A stretch of 59,609 nucleotides of DNA from an uncultured Lachnospiraceae bacterium (GTDB lineage: Bacteria > Bacillota > Clostridia > Lachnospirales > Lachnospiraceae). Below the pieces are notes generated by a model that worked only from the letters and a program-made list of their open reading frames with translations, had not been told where the DNA came from and did not search any database. The DNA lies in the NCBI GenBank assembly GCA_947175175.1, contig CAMWLV010000003.1:1-59609 (forward strand), given 5' to 3'. Below are positions 10,068 through 19,587 of this stretch, one piece after another. The translations under genes and the position numbers were made by a program. The first letter of the stretch is position 1. Every line of letters begins with the position of its first letter.

Positions 10068-10162
10068 TTCAATTTTTAATATTTTATTTATAATCTGTAT
10101 GTCATTGATATGTTACCTATGCAAAACTGTCATACATGTTTTTGCATTTGCATCGGTATGTA

Positions 10163-10203
10163 CAAAAAAAGTAACTATCCCAAAAGTGTATGAATAGTCA
10201 CTT
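10163..10203 (-). terminator. Rho-independent terminator of the glycan operon
   Basis: Read leftward, AAGTGACTAT, a 15-base loop and ATAGTTACTT form a 10 bp stem followed by seven T. One pair is G-T on this strand but would be A-C on the other, so the hairpin suits the minus strand. It lies 13 bp past the last gene of the locus. Confidence 0.75.
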
Positions 10204-10215
10204 CTCTAACATTTT

Positions 10216-11298
10216 TTATATTTTGTTCAAGTACTCTTCCCACTCTTTGTTCACCTTGTCTGGTGCCAGTCTTTCGGTGATTTTGCAGGCATTCTCACGC
10301 AGTTTCTGTTCAAAGTCCTTGTCCTCAAGAATCCTGCGGAACGCATCGGCAAGCGCAAAGGCATCCCCTACTGGCACAAGCAGCCCGCTCACCTCATTCT
10401 CAATTAATGCCGCTGGTCCCCCGCAGGGACAATCTGTCGAAATGACAGGGATCCCAAGCGCCATCGCCTCCATGATGGAGTTGGGCATTCCCTCGGTATT
10501 GGAAGTCAACGCAAAAATTCTCGCTTTGCAGATGCAGTCCGCGACATCACTGACATTTCCCGGAAAGGCAATTCTATCACTCAGACCTTTTTCCGCCGCA
10601 AGTGTCTCAAGCGCCGCCCTAAGCACACCTTCTCCATAAATCACAAGATTTACCGTTGGATACTCATCCGCAATTTTGGCAAAAGCATGAATCAGCATGG
10701 CATGGTTTTTGTTCTCATCCAACCTGCCCGCTGTCACGATCAAATCCTCCCGTTCCGCACTGATCTTTCGGTTTAGGAACTGTGGATTCAGGGGATTCGA
10801 CAAAATTACACTCTTCTTTCTGACTGATTTAGGAAAAAACGCGCGTACCGCCTCTGTCTGGAGCACCACCCCGTCTGCAAACCGAAAGACAACCTTCGCA
10901 ATCAGCTGCATCAGCTTTCCCTCATACTCCATGGTTGGCTCTCCTCTTACAGAGACCACTACCTTTGAGGGCAGGAATGCTGCTGTCGCCACAGCCATGA
11001 GATTATTTTTCCCGAGAAATGCCAGGATCAAATCCGGCTTGTACGCCTTCCAGATGTCCCGCAGTGCACCAAACCGGGCCAAAAAATTCTTAATCCGCCC
11101 TCCTTGTAACAGGGATTCATCAGGCTCAGAATAGACACGCCGTATCTCTGGCGAAATGCTGTATTCAATTTTCATTTTATACTGGGTTATGAGAATCACA
11201 TCATATTTCCTCGCATGAAAATATTCCGCAAGATTCACCATTACCCGCTCAGACCCGCCTTTTTGAAGAGAGCTGATAAACAATGCTATCCTTTTCAT
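10216..11298 (-). CDS. GT4-family glycosyltransferase
   Basis: A 360-residue GT-B enzyme and the last gene of the locus. The N-terminal motif is SSLQKGGSERVMVNLA. The donor-binding half has the hallmark EGMPNSIMEAMALGIPVIS followed by DCPCGGP and GLLVP, the pattern of GT4 enzymes such as PglH/PglJ that act on undecaprenyl-linked acceptors. It is soluble or peripheral on the cytoplasmic face and should add a sugar from a nucleotide donor to the lipid-linked repeat unit. Donor and acceptor cannot be assigned. It starts 22 bp after the asnB-like gene, with a G-rich ribosome site (TTGGGG). Confidence 0.9.
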   Translation of the reverse strand: MKRIALFISSLQKGGSERVMVNLAEYFHARKYDVILITQYKMKIEYSISPEIRRVYSEPDESLLQGGRIKNFLARFGALRDIWKAYKPDLILAFLGKNNLMAVATAAFLPSKVVVSVRGEPTMEYEGKLMQLIAKVVFRFADGVVLQTEAVRAFFPKSVRKKSVILSNPLNPQFLNRKISAEREDLIVTAGRLDENKNHAMLIHAFAKIADEYPTVNLVIYGEGVLRAALETLAAEKGLSDRIAFPGNVSDVADCICKARIFALTSNTEGMPNSIMEAMALGIPVISTDCPCGGPAALIENEVSGLLVPVGDAFALADAFRRILEDKDFEQKLRENACKITERLAPDKVNKEWEEYLNKI

Positions 11299-11320
11299 AA
11301 TAAAAACCCCAAGTAAAGTC

Positions 11321-13201
11321 TTATCTCATATATGTCCTAAACCACTGCTGGAACACAAAAAATGACCACGCAACCTTTGAGTAATTTGCCCCGGAAGCCG
11401 GCCCCTTATCACCGGTTTTCAGATACGTACTGACAAACTCATGCACATACTGTACATCAAATATTCCCTGTTCTCTCAAAAACTCCCTGCTGCACATCTC
11501 CTGTAATGCCTCTCTTAAAGGACCGCGCATCCACTGATCAAGAGGAACGCCGAACCCGACCTTGGGTCTGTCAAGCAGCTCTCTTGGAATATAATCATAA
11601 GCAATGTCCTTCAAAATCCTTTTTTTGACACCGCCTGCATACTTGTATGCATGCGGCAGCCGGTATGAGTATTCCATCACATTGACATCAAGGATCGGGC
11701 ATCTTGCCTCGAGTGAATATTTCATGGATGCCCTGTCCACCTTGCACAGAATATCCCCGGGCAGATATGTCTCCTCATCCAGCAGCATCCTGCGCTCCTG
11801 CCAGTTGCTTTCGTGATACTTGGACTCCACAGGAAACTTAAACGGCACCCCGCTGTCTGGAAGCATTTTGTCGATCACATTGATATAGGATCTTCCTCCG
11901 AGCTGTGTCTTTGTCTCTATGTCATGATTTCCTGCCACTACCTGAACCCGGAAAGGGAGTTTCTCAAACAGTCCAAGCTTTTTAAAGGGAGGAAACTGGC
12001 ACACACCATAAGTCATGCGCCCGAGTACATCCAGCTTCTGAGCCTGCGCCACATTGTCGTAAATATTATAGCCGCAGAAAAACTCATCTCCCCCATCACC
12101 AGAGAGAACAACTGTCACATCCTTTGCCGCCAGCCCTGCTACCAGCATTGATGGTATCTGCGAACTGTCCGCAAAGGGCTCATCATAATATTTCGGGATA
12201 CTGTCAACCATGTCAAACATAGCCTTCTCGTCAATATAAAGCTCCGTATGCTGTGTGCCAAGATGTCGTGCTACCTCTTTTGCGTATTTTGCCTCATTGT
12301 ATCGCTCCTCATTGAAACCGATGGAGTATGTCTTTACAGGTTCACTGCTTACCTCCTGGGCAATCGCAGTGACAAGCGAGGAATCATAACCGCCGCTCAA
12401 AAAGGCTCCTACTGGTACATCCGCGACCATTCTCTTCTGAACTGCATCCTTTAATACCTCTTTCAGCTCCTCCTTTGCCTCCTCATAGGAACCAACCTTT
12501 TCCTGCTTTTTGGCATGATATACTTTTGCGATATCCCAATATTTATGTTTTGATACCCTGCCATTTTTAAACCGAATCACCTGCCCCGGCTCTACTTTGT
12601 ATACACTCTCAAAGATTGAATCCGGTTCATTGACACACTGCTGGTACAGATATCGCTTGATCACATCTTTTCTGATTTTTTTTGGAAACCCTGGGCATTC
12701 CATAATCGGCTTTAACTCTGATGCAAACACAAGATTATCCCCATCCAGCCAATAATACAGCGGCTTTTTCCCAATCCTGTCCCTTATGAGATAAAGTTCC
12801 CCTTTTTCCCTGTCATACAAGGATATCGCGAACATTCCCTGAAACCGGTCCACACATGAGATCCCCCATTTCAAGTATGCGGCCAAAATCACCTCCGTGT
12901 CACACCGTGACTGAAATGGATAATCCTTTAATTCCCCACGCAGTTCCAGAAAATTGTAAATCTCCCCATTATAGGAAATCACAAGCCTGTTGTCGCAGGA
13001 TTGCATCGGCTGATGTCCAAGCATGGATAAGTCCAGGATTGACAGACGCCGCTGTGCCATACCGATCTGATATCCATCCCTGCCAGCAAAGATTTCCTCC
13101 CCACTGTCGTTTGGTCCTCTGTGATACATCGTATCATTCATGTTTTTCAGCTGCTCCCGTGTGATGTTTTTCCTTGATACAAAACCACATATCCCGCACA
13201 T
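11321..13201 (-). CDS. asnB: AsnB-type glutamine amidotransferase, probably acting on a glycan sugar
   Basis: A 626-residue class-B asparagine synthetase. Met is followed directly by the nucleophile Cys2 (MCGICGFV) of the glutaminase domain (~1-190). The synthetase domain (~220-600) carries the pyrophosphate loop LSGGYDSS. Full length, no lesions, with AGGAGG upstream. Free asparagine synthesis is possible. Placement inside a glycan locus that also makes UDP-GalNAcA points instead to amidation of a uronic acid carboxylate, as proposed for WbpS of Pseudomonas aeruginosa O6, or to another amide decoration. The substrate is inferred from context only. Confidence 0.88.
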   Translation of the reverse strand: MCGICGFVSRKNITREQLKNMNDTMYHRGPNDSGEEIFAGRDGYQIGMAQRRLSILDLSMLGHQPMQSCDNRLVISYNGEIYNFLELRGELKDYPFQSRCDTEVILAAYLKWGISCVDRFQGMFAISLYDREKGELYLIRDRIGKKPLYYWLDGDNLVFASELKPIMECPGFPKKIRKDVIKRYLYQQCVNEPDSIFESVYKVEPGQVIRFKNGRVSKHKYWDIAKVYHAKKQEKVGSYEEAKEELKEVLKDAVQKRMVADVPVGAFLSGGYDSSLVTAIAQEVSSEPVKTYSIGFNEERYNEAKYAKEVARHLGTQHTELYIDEKAMFDMVDSIPKYYDEPFADSSQIPSMLVAGLAAKDVTVVLSGDGGDEFFCGYNIYDNVAQAQKLDVLGRMTYGVCQFPPFKKLGLFEKLPFRVQVVAGNHDIETKTQLGGRSYINVIDKMLPDSGVPFKFPVESKYHESNWQERRMLLDEETYLPGDILCKVDRASMKYSLEARCPILDVNVMEYSYRLPHAYKYAGGVKKRILKDIAYDYIPRELLDRPKVGFGVPLDQWMRGPLREALQEMCSREFLREQGIFDVQYVHEFVSTYLKTGDKGPASGANYSKVAWSFFVFQQWFRTYMR

Positions 13202-13235
13202 AAGCTCTATCCCTCCTGTACTTTCACAACATAGC

Positions 13236-13991
13236 CTATCCTAATGGTTCTACAAAATAATCCCGGTACTCCCCAAAATCCTTACATTCATTATCAATGC
13301 TGTCAATCAGTTCAATATATTTTTCCTTCACCAACGCTTTATAATTATCAAAATTATCATAGCCCTTTTTCGTCCATGCAAATGGATGCGTCAGTATCTG
13401 CACCTTGTCATGTCCCAGTATATTTTCTTCATCAGGATAACCATACCGCCATATATGATTGGCATCAGACATATATTTTACCGCCAGCACAGAATCCTTT
13501 CCTGCATTTTCCGAAAACGTAAAAAACTCATCCTGATATGCATTGATGATGCCCGGCAGCTTAATATTCTCCGCAAGTACGGTCGGTGAGGGACGGTGCA
13601 CGGAAAACTCCGATATCTCAAATCCCAGCATCTCGCTCAGCATATGCATTTCCCTGACAATCTGCCGCCGCACCTCCTGCATATCTGTCATTCCGTTCAG
13701 CGCAAAGTGCAGACCGATTTTCTGCCCACGCTCATGCATATCACAGATCAAATCCCTGTTTTTCCTGGATAACAGATTATATGAGTTATTTGTCCACTGG
13801 AAAAAGAAAGTCGATGTAAAATCCATGCTGGTTTCCACCTTTGCAAGTGCATATGCGCGCTCCACACTGTATTCCACATCATGCCGCATGATAATAAACT
13901 TATCCTTGTGTAAGGCGCCTGCATAGTCACTCTGCAATCCTGTAGACTTGATAATTCTTATGATTTCCCTGTACTCACTATATGAAAACAT
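13236..13991 (-). CDS. Polysaccharide-deacetylase-like protein
   Basis: A 251-residue cytosolic protein with no signal peptide. The IIMRHDVEYS segment (~33-42) looks like a variant of the NodB first motif (metal-binding His-Asp), and GLHFALNG (~92) like the second. SVHRPSP (~130) may be a later active-site segment. Related proteins are common in O-antigen and capsule loci and are thought to deacetylate sugars or their nucleotide or lipid-linked forms. A formyltransferase lies two genes upstream in the same operon, so it could expose the amine that is then formylated. Fold assignment is fair; the activity is inferred. Confidence 0.65.
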   Translation of the reverse strand: MFSYSEYREIIRIIKSTGLQSDYAGALHKDKFIIMRHDVEYSVERAYALAKVETSMDFTSTFFFQWTNNSYNLLSRKNRDLICDMHERGQKIGLHFALNGMTDMQEVRRQIVREMHMLSEMLGFEISEFSVHRPSPTVLAENIKLPGIINAYQDEFFTFSENAGKDSVLAVKYMSDANHIWRYGYPDEENILGHDKVQILTHPFAWTKKGYDNFDNYKALVKEKYIELIDSIDNECKDFGEYRDYFVEPLG

Positions 13992-14009
13992 GATCCCTCT
14001 CCCTATCTC

Positions 14010-15137
14010 TCATCCTCTATGCTTTGCACTACATATTTCTTCAATATAACTCTGCCACTGTTCAAAAATTGCCCGCGCATTGGCTTGCTGTGCAATATTC
14101 TTCGCTTCTCTTCCCAGCCTCCCTGCATATTCCGGATCTTCGATCAGCTTGTTAATCCCATCCTCCAGAGCTTTCTGATTCTTGATTGGTATCAGTAAAC
14201 CATTCACACCGTCTTTCATCACCGTCCGCGGTCCCCCACAGGGACAATCTGTGGCTACGATCGGAAGTCCCAATGCCATCGCTTCCAGCAAAGCATTGGG
14301 CAGCCCTTCCCAGTCCGATGAAAACGCATACACTGCCGCATCGATCATATCCTGCTCAAGGGTATCGCTGGCTCCCATCAACCTGATATAATCCTGCGCC
14401 TTGTTTTCCGCAATGATTTCCTCCAGTATTTCCTTTGTCCCATCAAAGGAATCCCCGCCATAAATTTTTAAAATATAATCTGGGTGTTTCTCATGCACTT
14501 TGACAAAAGCGCGCAGCAGCATTGGCTGATTCTTGAAATCCACCAGCCTCCCCGACTGTACCACTTCCTTTTTCCGGTGCTGCGGCTCCGGCAGTCCGAT
14601 ATATTTGTCATTTATCGGGTTCAAAATGATACGGGAGTTCTTTTGCAGAAATGGAGCAAAAAACTCTTTCTGTCCTTCTGTCTGAAATACACACCCTGAT
14701 GCTTTGGGAAACAATACAGGGATCTGCAGCTTGTCCGACCATGCATCATAATGTCCCACTGGGTCTGTTCGAATCGATATCATTACTGGTACATTGGTTC
14801 CATAAGACGCCATCAATGCCCTGTAGTTTGCCCTCTGTGCAAAAGCGATCAGTAGATCTGGCTTTTCTGTATTCATAAATTGACGCAGATATTTTACCCT
14901 AAGGAAAAACTGCGCGATACGATTCTTCTTATCATCACTGTCTTTTAAACCTACATGAACCCTTCTCACACGACGGTCAATCTGAAATTCATTCTCCCCA
15001 TACCATTCTGTGGCGATCAGAACCTCGTATCCTTCCTTTACAAACTGGTTTGCCAGATTGGACACCACTCTCTCCGCTCCACCCTGCTCCAGGCAGTTTA
15101 AATGAAATGCTATTTTATGTTTCATATTGACACTCAT
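14010..15137 (-). CDS. GT4-family glycosyltransferase
   Basis: A 375-residue GT-B enzyme. It has LNCLEQGGAERVVSNLA near the start and DWEGLPNALLEAMALGLPIV with DCPCGGPRTV in the donor domain. It is closely similar in motifs to the enzyme at 10216-11298, so the two are probably related members adding sugars to the same lipid-linked oligosaccharide. The ATG overlaps the stop of the upstream formyltransferase in an ATGA. A second in-frame ATG four codons later is possible. Confidence 0.9.
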   Translation of the reverse strand: MSVNMKHKIAFHLNCLEQGGAERVVSNLANQFVKEGYEVLIATEWYGENEFQIDRRVRRVHVGLKDSDDKKNRIAQFFLRVKYLRQFMNTEKPDLLIAFAQRANYRALMASYGTNVPVMISIRTDPVGHYDAWSDKLQIPVLFPKASGCVFQTEGQKEFFAPFLQKNSRIILNPINDKYIGLPEPQHRKKEVVQSGRLVDFKNQPMLLRAFVKVHEKHPDYILKIYGGDSFDGTKEILEEIIAENKAQDYIRLMGASDTLEQDMIDAAVYAFSSDWEGLPNALLEAMALGLPIVATDCPCGGPRTVMKDGVNGLLIPIKNQKALEDGINKLIEDPEYAGRLGREAKNIAQQANARAIFEQWQSYIEEICSAKHRG

Positions 15138-16054
15138 TCCAAAATATCTCCCACTGTCAATTCCCGTTCACTCTCATAACGGTCAATCAGCAAGGAACCA
15201 TCCACGGTTCTCACAATTGGCTTTCCGTCAAAAATATCCACGATTTCCCCAGGTCTGTAATCCGAAAAATCAATCATTTCATCAAAAGGATGTGCTTCCC
15301 ATATCCGCACGGTCTGCCCTCCGCACACTGCAAAAGCTCCCGGAAAAGGCTCTGACACACCACGGATCAGATTATAAATCGTTCTTGTCCGTTCATGAAA
15401 GTCAACTTTTCCGTCCGCCGCTGTGCGTTTGTTGTACCAGGAGTCAAAATCCTTGGATTCTGTCCGCACTGTAATATTCCCTTCCTGATAGGCTTTGAGC
15501 AATTTTCGGATCAGATTTTTGGAACAGATCATATTCTTATACTGTGCCGTGCGGATATTGTCATGCGGAGTAATCGAAAACATCTCTGTGGCAAATACGT
15601 TGGGACTATCTGCTTTCTCGTCATACTGGAACAAATTCAGATTAAACCGCGTATCTCCCAGTATCATTGACCAGTTCAGCGGTGATCTCCCCCTCCCAAA
15701 TGGAAGATATCCGCTGTTTCCATGAAATCCATACACCCCATACACAAATTTGTCCAACACATATTTCGGAATCAGACGCTGCCATCCCATAGAGATTGCA
15801 AGCTCAAACTGATTCTCGTCCATAAACGTCTTTGTTTTCTCATCTGTCAGAAAGTAACTGTCCGCCTCAAATACGGGAATTCCATATCTTTCTGTCAATA
15901 CAGAAAGTCCTTTAAAACCTGATACCTGATTCTTTTTTAACACTTCGCTGTTGATTGTTATCACCAGATCTACTGGACATATCGTCTTGTGAATAAATTC
16001 CACAATATTTTCCGAAGTATCCTTTACGCCAAAAACGACTACCTTATATTTCAT
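15134..16054 (-). CDS. Formyltransferase-family protein (sugar N-formyltransferase)
   Basis: A 306-residue protein of the Fmt/ArnA-N superfamily, expected to transfer a formyl group from N10-formyl-tetrahydrofolate to a sugar amine. The core signature FHGNSGYLPFGRGRSPLNW (~113) matches the HGSLLPxYRGxxP region, and a C-terminal OB-like extension (~215-306) is present as in Fmt. The Asn that normally sits two residues before the His is Gly here (YGFH). ArnA uses that Asn in catalysis, so the mechanism may differ. Good AAGGAG site upstream. Its likely target is an amino sugar of this locus. Confidence 0.8.
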   Translation of the reverse strand: MKYKVVVFGVKDTSENIVEFIHKTICPVDLVITINSEVLKKNQVSGFKGLSVLTERYGIPVFEADSYFLTDEKTKTFMDENQFELAISMGWQRLIPKYVLDKFVYGVYGFHGNSGYLPFGRGRSPLNWSMILGDTRFNLNLFQYDEKADSPNVFATEMFSITPHDNIRTAQYKNMICSKNLIRKLLKAYQEGNITVRTESKDFDSWYNKRTAADGKVDFHERTRTIYNLIRGVSEPFPGAFAVCGGQTVRIWEAHPFDEMIDFSDYRPGEIVDIFDGKPIVRTVDGSLLIDRYESERELTVGDILE

Positions 16055-16093
16055 GTCACATATCTCCTTCTTGCAATTCTGCTGTCAATCTAC

Positions 16094-17491
16094 TTAAACT
16101 CTTTTCTGTTTCCATCCCTGTATACACATGACTGCCCCTGCCTGATAAAATAGTGCTGTATTATAAAGCATATACCGCATCTGTGGATAAATCGTCAAAG
16201 ACGTAAAACATACATTCACAACAATCGCCAGAACAACAACTGCCGCAAAAGGAAGACTGTCCCTTACACCTCTGCGCCTTAAATATATAAAAAGAACCAC
16301 ATATACGCCATAGATCAAAACCGCTGCCCAGTTTAAGAACTTGTGAACCTTCAATATCGTAGTTATCATACCATGAATGACATTGCAGACAAAAAGTTTC
16401 ATAAGATCAGGTATGCATGGGGCAAATAACTCTTTCATCATACTGCCTGCAATCTCATTATAATCATCATGTCTCTTGTCCTCTGGAACCCCTGTCTTTT
16501 CCTGATGCTCTCTGATCACTGCCATAACCACATCAAATTTAATCCTGTCATAAGACGTGCTGTAGTGCTCTTCTATAGCATGCCAGTTCCAAAGAAAACT
16601 TCCCCGAATCCCCTCCAGGCTCTCCTGCCGGGCATAGGCAATGTTATATTCCTGTTCGTCAGTCCGGTTCATGATTTCCCGAAACAATTCCCTGCGCTCT
16701 TCTGTCTCAATATATTTTTCCATATCCTGGTCTGCAAGGTACAGCTCTGTTCCCAGTATAAAACTTGAATCTCCTGAATGGGAAGTAAAAATACCCCTCA
16801 CTGCATAGTTATAACTGCAGTCAATCAATGTTGTCGCCGCAAGTACTCCTACTCCGCTTAATACAGCGGTTACAAATGCCTTTTTCCAATATTTTTCCTT
16901 CCATCCCATATAAAATAAACATAAAATCAAAATTACTAATGTGATAAGCATCTGCTTTCTGATCGATATCAGGACAACAGACCACAAAAACGCTGCCGCA
17001 ATACTTTTTTTGCTGTGGTCATAAACAATTCCCAGAATACCCAAAAAGAAGAAAATCCATAAGGAATAACACAGCCCCTCCGTCTCAATGCTGTTATAAT
17101 AACTATATCTTCTCTGTGCCACAAATCGGTTCAGAAGTGTCACGCCATACTGTATGAAAAGCATCAATAACATTTCTATATCGTTCAAAGAGAACCGCCT
17201 CTTCAATCCCAATGTAATTTCCACGGCAGCCACTGCTGCAACAATACACTGGATGATCACTGCAGCGTGCAAGGCCCCGCTGTCGAATAAAAAACGCAGT
17301 ACTGCAAGAAAAATACAGTATCCGGGCTCTCTATCACTGGTCATTGTTATATAAGATTGTGCATCCTCTGTAAGAATAATGCCATCCATCCAATACCAGA
17401 TCAGGTAAAAAACGACGCTTACTATAAAGATTCCCAGCCGCAAAATCCTGTCTGCACTCTTTTTGTCTTTCCTTTTCAACCATTTCACCAT
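16094..17491 (-). CDS. Polytopic membrane protein, uncharacterised family, GT-C-like
   Basis: A 465-residue protein with about ten predicted helices. After the first helix it has an acidic loop, DAQSYITMTSDREPGY. A paralogue at 22470-23876 has the same spacing (D-x3-Y-x6-REP-x-Y). Both end in RYMxYNxxLFYxAG. An Asp in the first extracytoplasmic loop and a soluble loop in the middle are typical of GT-C glycosyltransferases using polyprenyl-phosphate sugars, but I recognise no named family. It overlaps the upstream GT4 gene by 7 nt. Confidence 0.7.
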   Translation of the reverse strand: MVKWLKRKDKKSADRILRLGIFIVSVVFYLIWYWMDGIILTEDAQSYITMTSDREPGYCIFLAVLRFLFDSGALHAAVIIQCIVAAVAAVEITLGLKRRFSLNDIEMLLMLFIQYGVTLLNRFVAQRRYSYYNSIETEGLCYSLWIFFFLGILGIVYDHSKKSIAAAFLWSVVLISIRKQMLITLVILILCLFYMGWKEKYWKKAFVTAVLSGVGVLAATTLIDCSYNYAVRGIFTSHSGDSSFILGTELYLADQDMEKYIETEERRELFREIMNRTDEQEYNIAYARQESLEGIRGSFLWNWHAIEEHYSTSYDRIKFDVVMAVIREHQEKTGVPEDKRHDDYNEIAGSMMKELFAPCIPDLMKLFVCNVIHGMITTILKVHKFLNWAAVLIYGVYVVLFIYLRRRGVRDSLPFAAVVVLAIVVNVCFTSLTIYPQMRYMLYNTALFYQAGAVMCIQGWKQKRV

Positions 17492-18663
17492 TCTTCTTCA
17501 ATCATTTTTACTAGATTTTTGAAATATCCTTCTGTCCCAAACGCTTTGGCTCTCTTTACTGCCATCTCCCTGTAATGCAGATATAAAACATCATCTGTCA
17601 ATATTTTTTCCATCTCCTGTGCAAAAATTTCTTCCTCAACAGAAAAGCTGTCAGCTTCCAGATTCTTCTCTCCCTGAAATATTGGCATCAGTATTCCGTA
17701 ATCTGCATGATAAACCTTATGTTGGTCAGCGCATACGGTATAATTTTCCTGTAAAATTTCAGCTGGTCCTGTCTTGCAGTTTACGCTGATGCACGGAATG
17801 CCGCATGCCATAGCCTCGATCAGCGCATTGGGAAATCCTTCGCTTTGAGAGGTCAGTGCATACAGATCCGCCTTTGCAAGAAGAGAAAACGGATTTTGCA
17901 AAATTCCTGTAAACAGAACAGCATCTCCAATCCCCAATGCCCCCGCAAGCTCCTCATACGCACTGTAATCGCCATCTCCGATAATCATAAGCTTTAACTC
18001 CGAAACTTGTTTTTTCACCAGATAAAAACTTTTTATCAGATGCCAGAAGCCTTTTACATCATGCGCTCTTCCCATAGATACGATCGTTTTTCCCGGTCTC
18101 TTCAGAAATGTTTGAAACGTCTCCGACACTGTTTGGCATGCGAGTTGTTCAATTCCTTCCAGATCACAGGGATTATAGAGAGTGGCGATACCTTTTACAC
18201 GAAAACACCTGGCAATCTCCTGTTCCATTATTCGCGTACAGCTGATCACCCTGTCCGCCAGGCTGCAGATTAGTTTCATGGAACCTTTGCTGCTCAACGC
18301 GCCATACCCTCTGATTCCTGCCCATGTAATATCCTTACGCTTCGATAACACGTTAACGAGGTTCGCTGTCGGTCCAAAGCTGTAGCTAAGATGAATCCCC
18401 AGCTGCTTTTTCAGCTTTCCCACGCGCTGTACTCTTCTGAATACATTGACAGCTTTTCCTATTCTGCCTTCTACTGCTCCCATGTTTAGATCTATGACAT
18501 CTACCCCTGACACATCATATATCATGCCTGTCGTATTAAAAACGACCAGATGAACATCATATTCTTTTTTCAAAAGCTGTGCCGTCTCTGCACATACACG
18601 TTCAAGACCACCTTGGTCAAGCATGGGCACGATCAACATAATGCGTTCTTTGTTCTTTTTCAA
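17485..18663 (-). CDS. GT4-family glycosyltransferase
   Basis: A 392-residue GT-B enzyme with VPMLDQGGLERVCAE near the start, and SEGFPNALIEAMACGIPCISVNC with GPAEIL in the donor domain. It resembles capsular GT4 enzymes. The start shown is a TTG directly after the upstream stop with a GAGAG site nine bases away; the ATG at 18639, eight codons in, is the alternative but lacks a clear ribosome site. Donor sugar unknown. Confidence 0.88.
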   Translation of the reverse strand: MKKNKERIMLIVPMLDQGGLERVCAETAQLLKKEYDVHLVVFNTTGMIYDVSGVDVIDLNMGAVEGRIGKAVNVFRRVQRVGKLKKQLGIHLSYSFGPTANLVNVLSKRKDITWAGIRGYGALSSKGSMKLICSLADRVISCTRIMEQEIARCFRVKGIATLYNPCDLEGIEQLACQTVSETFQTFLKRPGKTIVSMGRAHDVKGFWHLIKSFYLVKKQVSELKLMIIGDGDYSAYEELAGALGIGDAVLFTGILQNPFSLLAKADLYALTSQSEGFPNALIEAMACGIPCISVNCKTGPAEILQENYTVCADQHKVYHADYGILMPIFQGEKNLEADSFSVEEEIFAQEMEKILTDDVLYLHYREMAVKRAKAFGTEGYFKNLVKMIEEEW

Positions 18664-18664
18664 A

Positions 18665-19450
18665 TCAGTTCACTCTCTTCATGACCTTCATTGCTGTGAC
18701 AGCAAGTTTTCCCAACAGTGTATTTCCCACAAACACATTGTAGTACGTAATCTTTTCCCCGCCAAATTTCAGCTTAAATTCATCAATTCCATTCGGATTT
18801 TCAAAATCGGAGATTCCACCCCAGTCGTATCGCTGCAGTCCTTTTTTCTTAAAATACAGGATATCCTCCCAATGGAGACGTTTGTTCGCACGGCCGATCA
18901 TGGACTGATCCGCACTCTCCTCCCGGAAGCAGGAGGCAGAATGCAGCAATCTGGCATCTGTGTCATCGCAGATATAGGAGTGGAATACCAGCATTTCATC
19001 CTCATGCCATACTGCAGAAAATACAATCCCATCCGCATCAAGATACTTTTTAACAGCAGATATGTTCAGCTTTGTATCGGATCCCTTTGACTGATACATC
19101 CGCTCATAAATATCAGCAAAAGCCGCGATCAGTTCTGGTGCATTCTCTATGTCTGTTTTGGTATAGAAACGTATTTCGATATTATCTTTTTCACTTCTGC
19201 GAAACTGATATCTGACAGCCTTATTGATCGCCGCGAGCATCTCTTCTTCTGTAATGGTAATATCATTCATACAGGTATGATACTCCTGCCATCCCCGAAA
19301 GCGCCCTTTTGTCTCCCCAATGGGAACACCATGCACAAACAGAATGTCTGCCTTTCTCTTCTGCTTTAAAAGTTCTGATATAGCAATATCTCTGGGATAC
19401 CATATCTGATTCACCTTTAAAAATTTCTTCTGATACGAGATATCAATCAT
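18665..19450 (-). CDS. FemAB/GNAT-like acyl or aminoacyl transferase
   Basis: A 261-residue protein of the FemAB-like (Acetyltransf_6) group. The recognisable part is IGRANKRLHWEDILYFKKKG followed by RYDWGGI (~195-222), matching the conserved C-terminal half of FemX-type enzymes. FemAB relatives transfer amino acids from tRNA, or acyl groups, to amines on peptidoglycan or glycans. In this locus it may attach an amino acid or acyl group to an amino sugar. There is no coiled-coil arm as in true FemA. The start sits directly against repeat E1, whose G-rich edge supplies the ribosome site. Confidence 0.7.
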   Translation of the reverse strand: MIDISYQKKFLKVNQIWYPRDIAISELLKQKRKADILFVHGVPIGETKGRFRGWQEYHTCMNDITITEEEMLAAINKAVRYQFRRSEKDNIEIRFYTKTDIENAPELIAAFADIYERMYQSKGSDTKLNISAVKKYLDADGIVFSAVWHEDEMLVFHSYICDDTDARLLHSASCFREESADQSMIGRANKRLHWEDILYFKKKGLQRYDWGGISDFENPNGIDEFKLKFGGEKITYYNVFVGNTLLGKLAVTAMKVMKRVN

Positions 19451-19521
19451 AGTTTATACCCCTTGCGTGCTCCGGCACGCATACCAATCAATAGTTTGAA
19501 AGTGACCTTCTTTCAAACTTC
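19447..19521 (-). repeat. Intergenic repeat E, copy 1, with a mini-ORF coupled to the next gene
   Basis: About 60 bp closely match copy 2 at 47655-47718. It has two hairpins: GTTTGAAAG/CTTTCAAAC with a 7-base loop, and TGCGTGC/GCACGCA with a 4-base loop. On the minus strand an 11-codon frame (MRAGARKGYKL, 19447-19482) ends in a TGA that overlaps the FemAB-like ATG as ATGA. The AAGGGG at the repeat edge acts as its ribosome site. The rest of 19522-19587 shows nothing clear. Confidence 0.7.
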
Positions 19522-19587
19522 CTGCCTTCCCACAAAACTGTACAAAAACCATATCCACTTTACTTGTTCCATGGCAATTCCAAAATA

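Noticed and set aside
19447-19482. Mini-ORF of repeat E as a real gene
   Set aside because: Only 11 codons with no ribosome site of its own; reported as part of the repeat and as a finding, not as a CDS.
19522-19587. Promoter between the EpsF-like GT4 gene and repeat E1
   Set aside because: A TTGCCA is present, but the best -10 (TATGGT) at 18 bp is weak; not enough to call.
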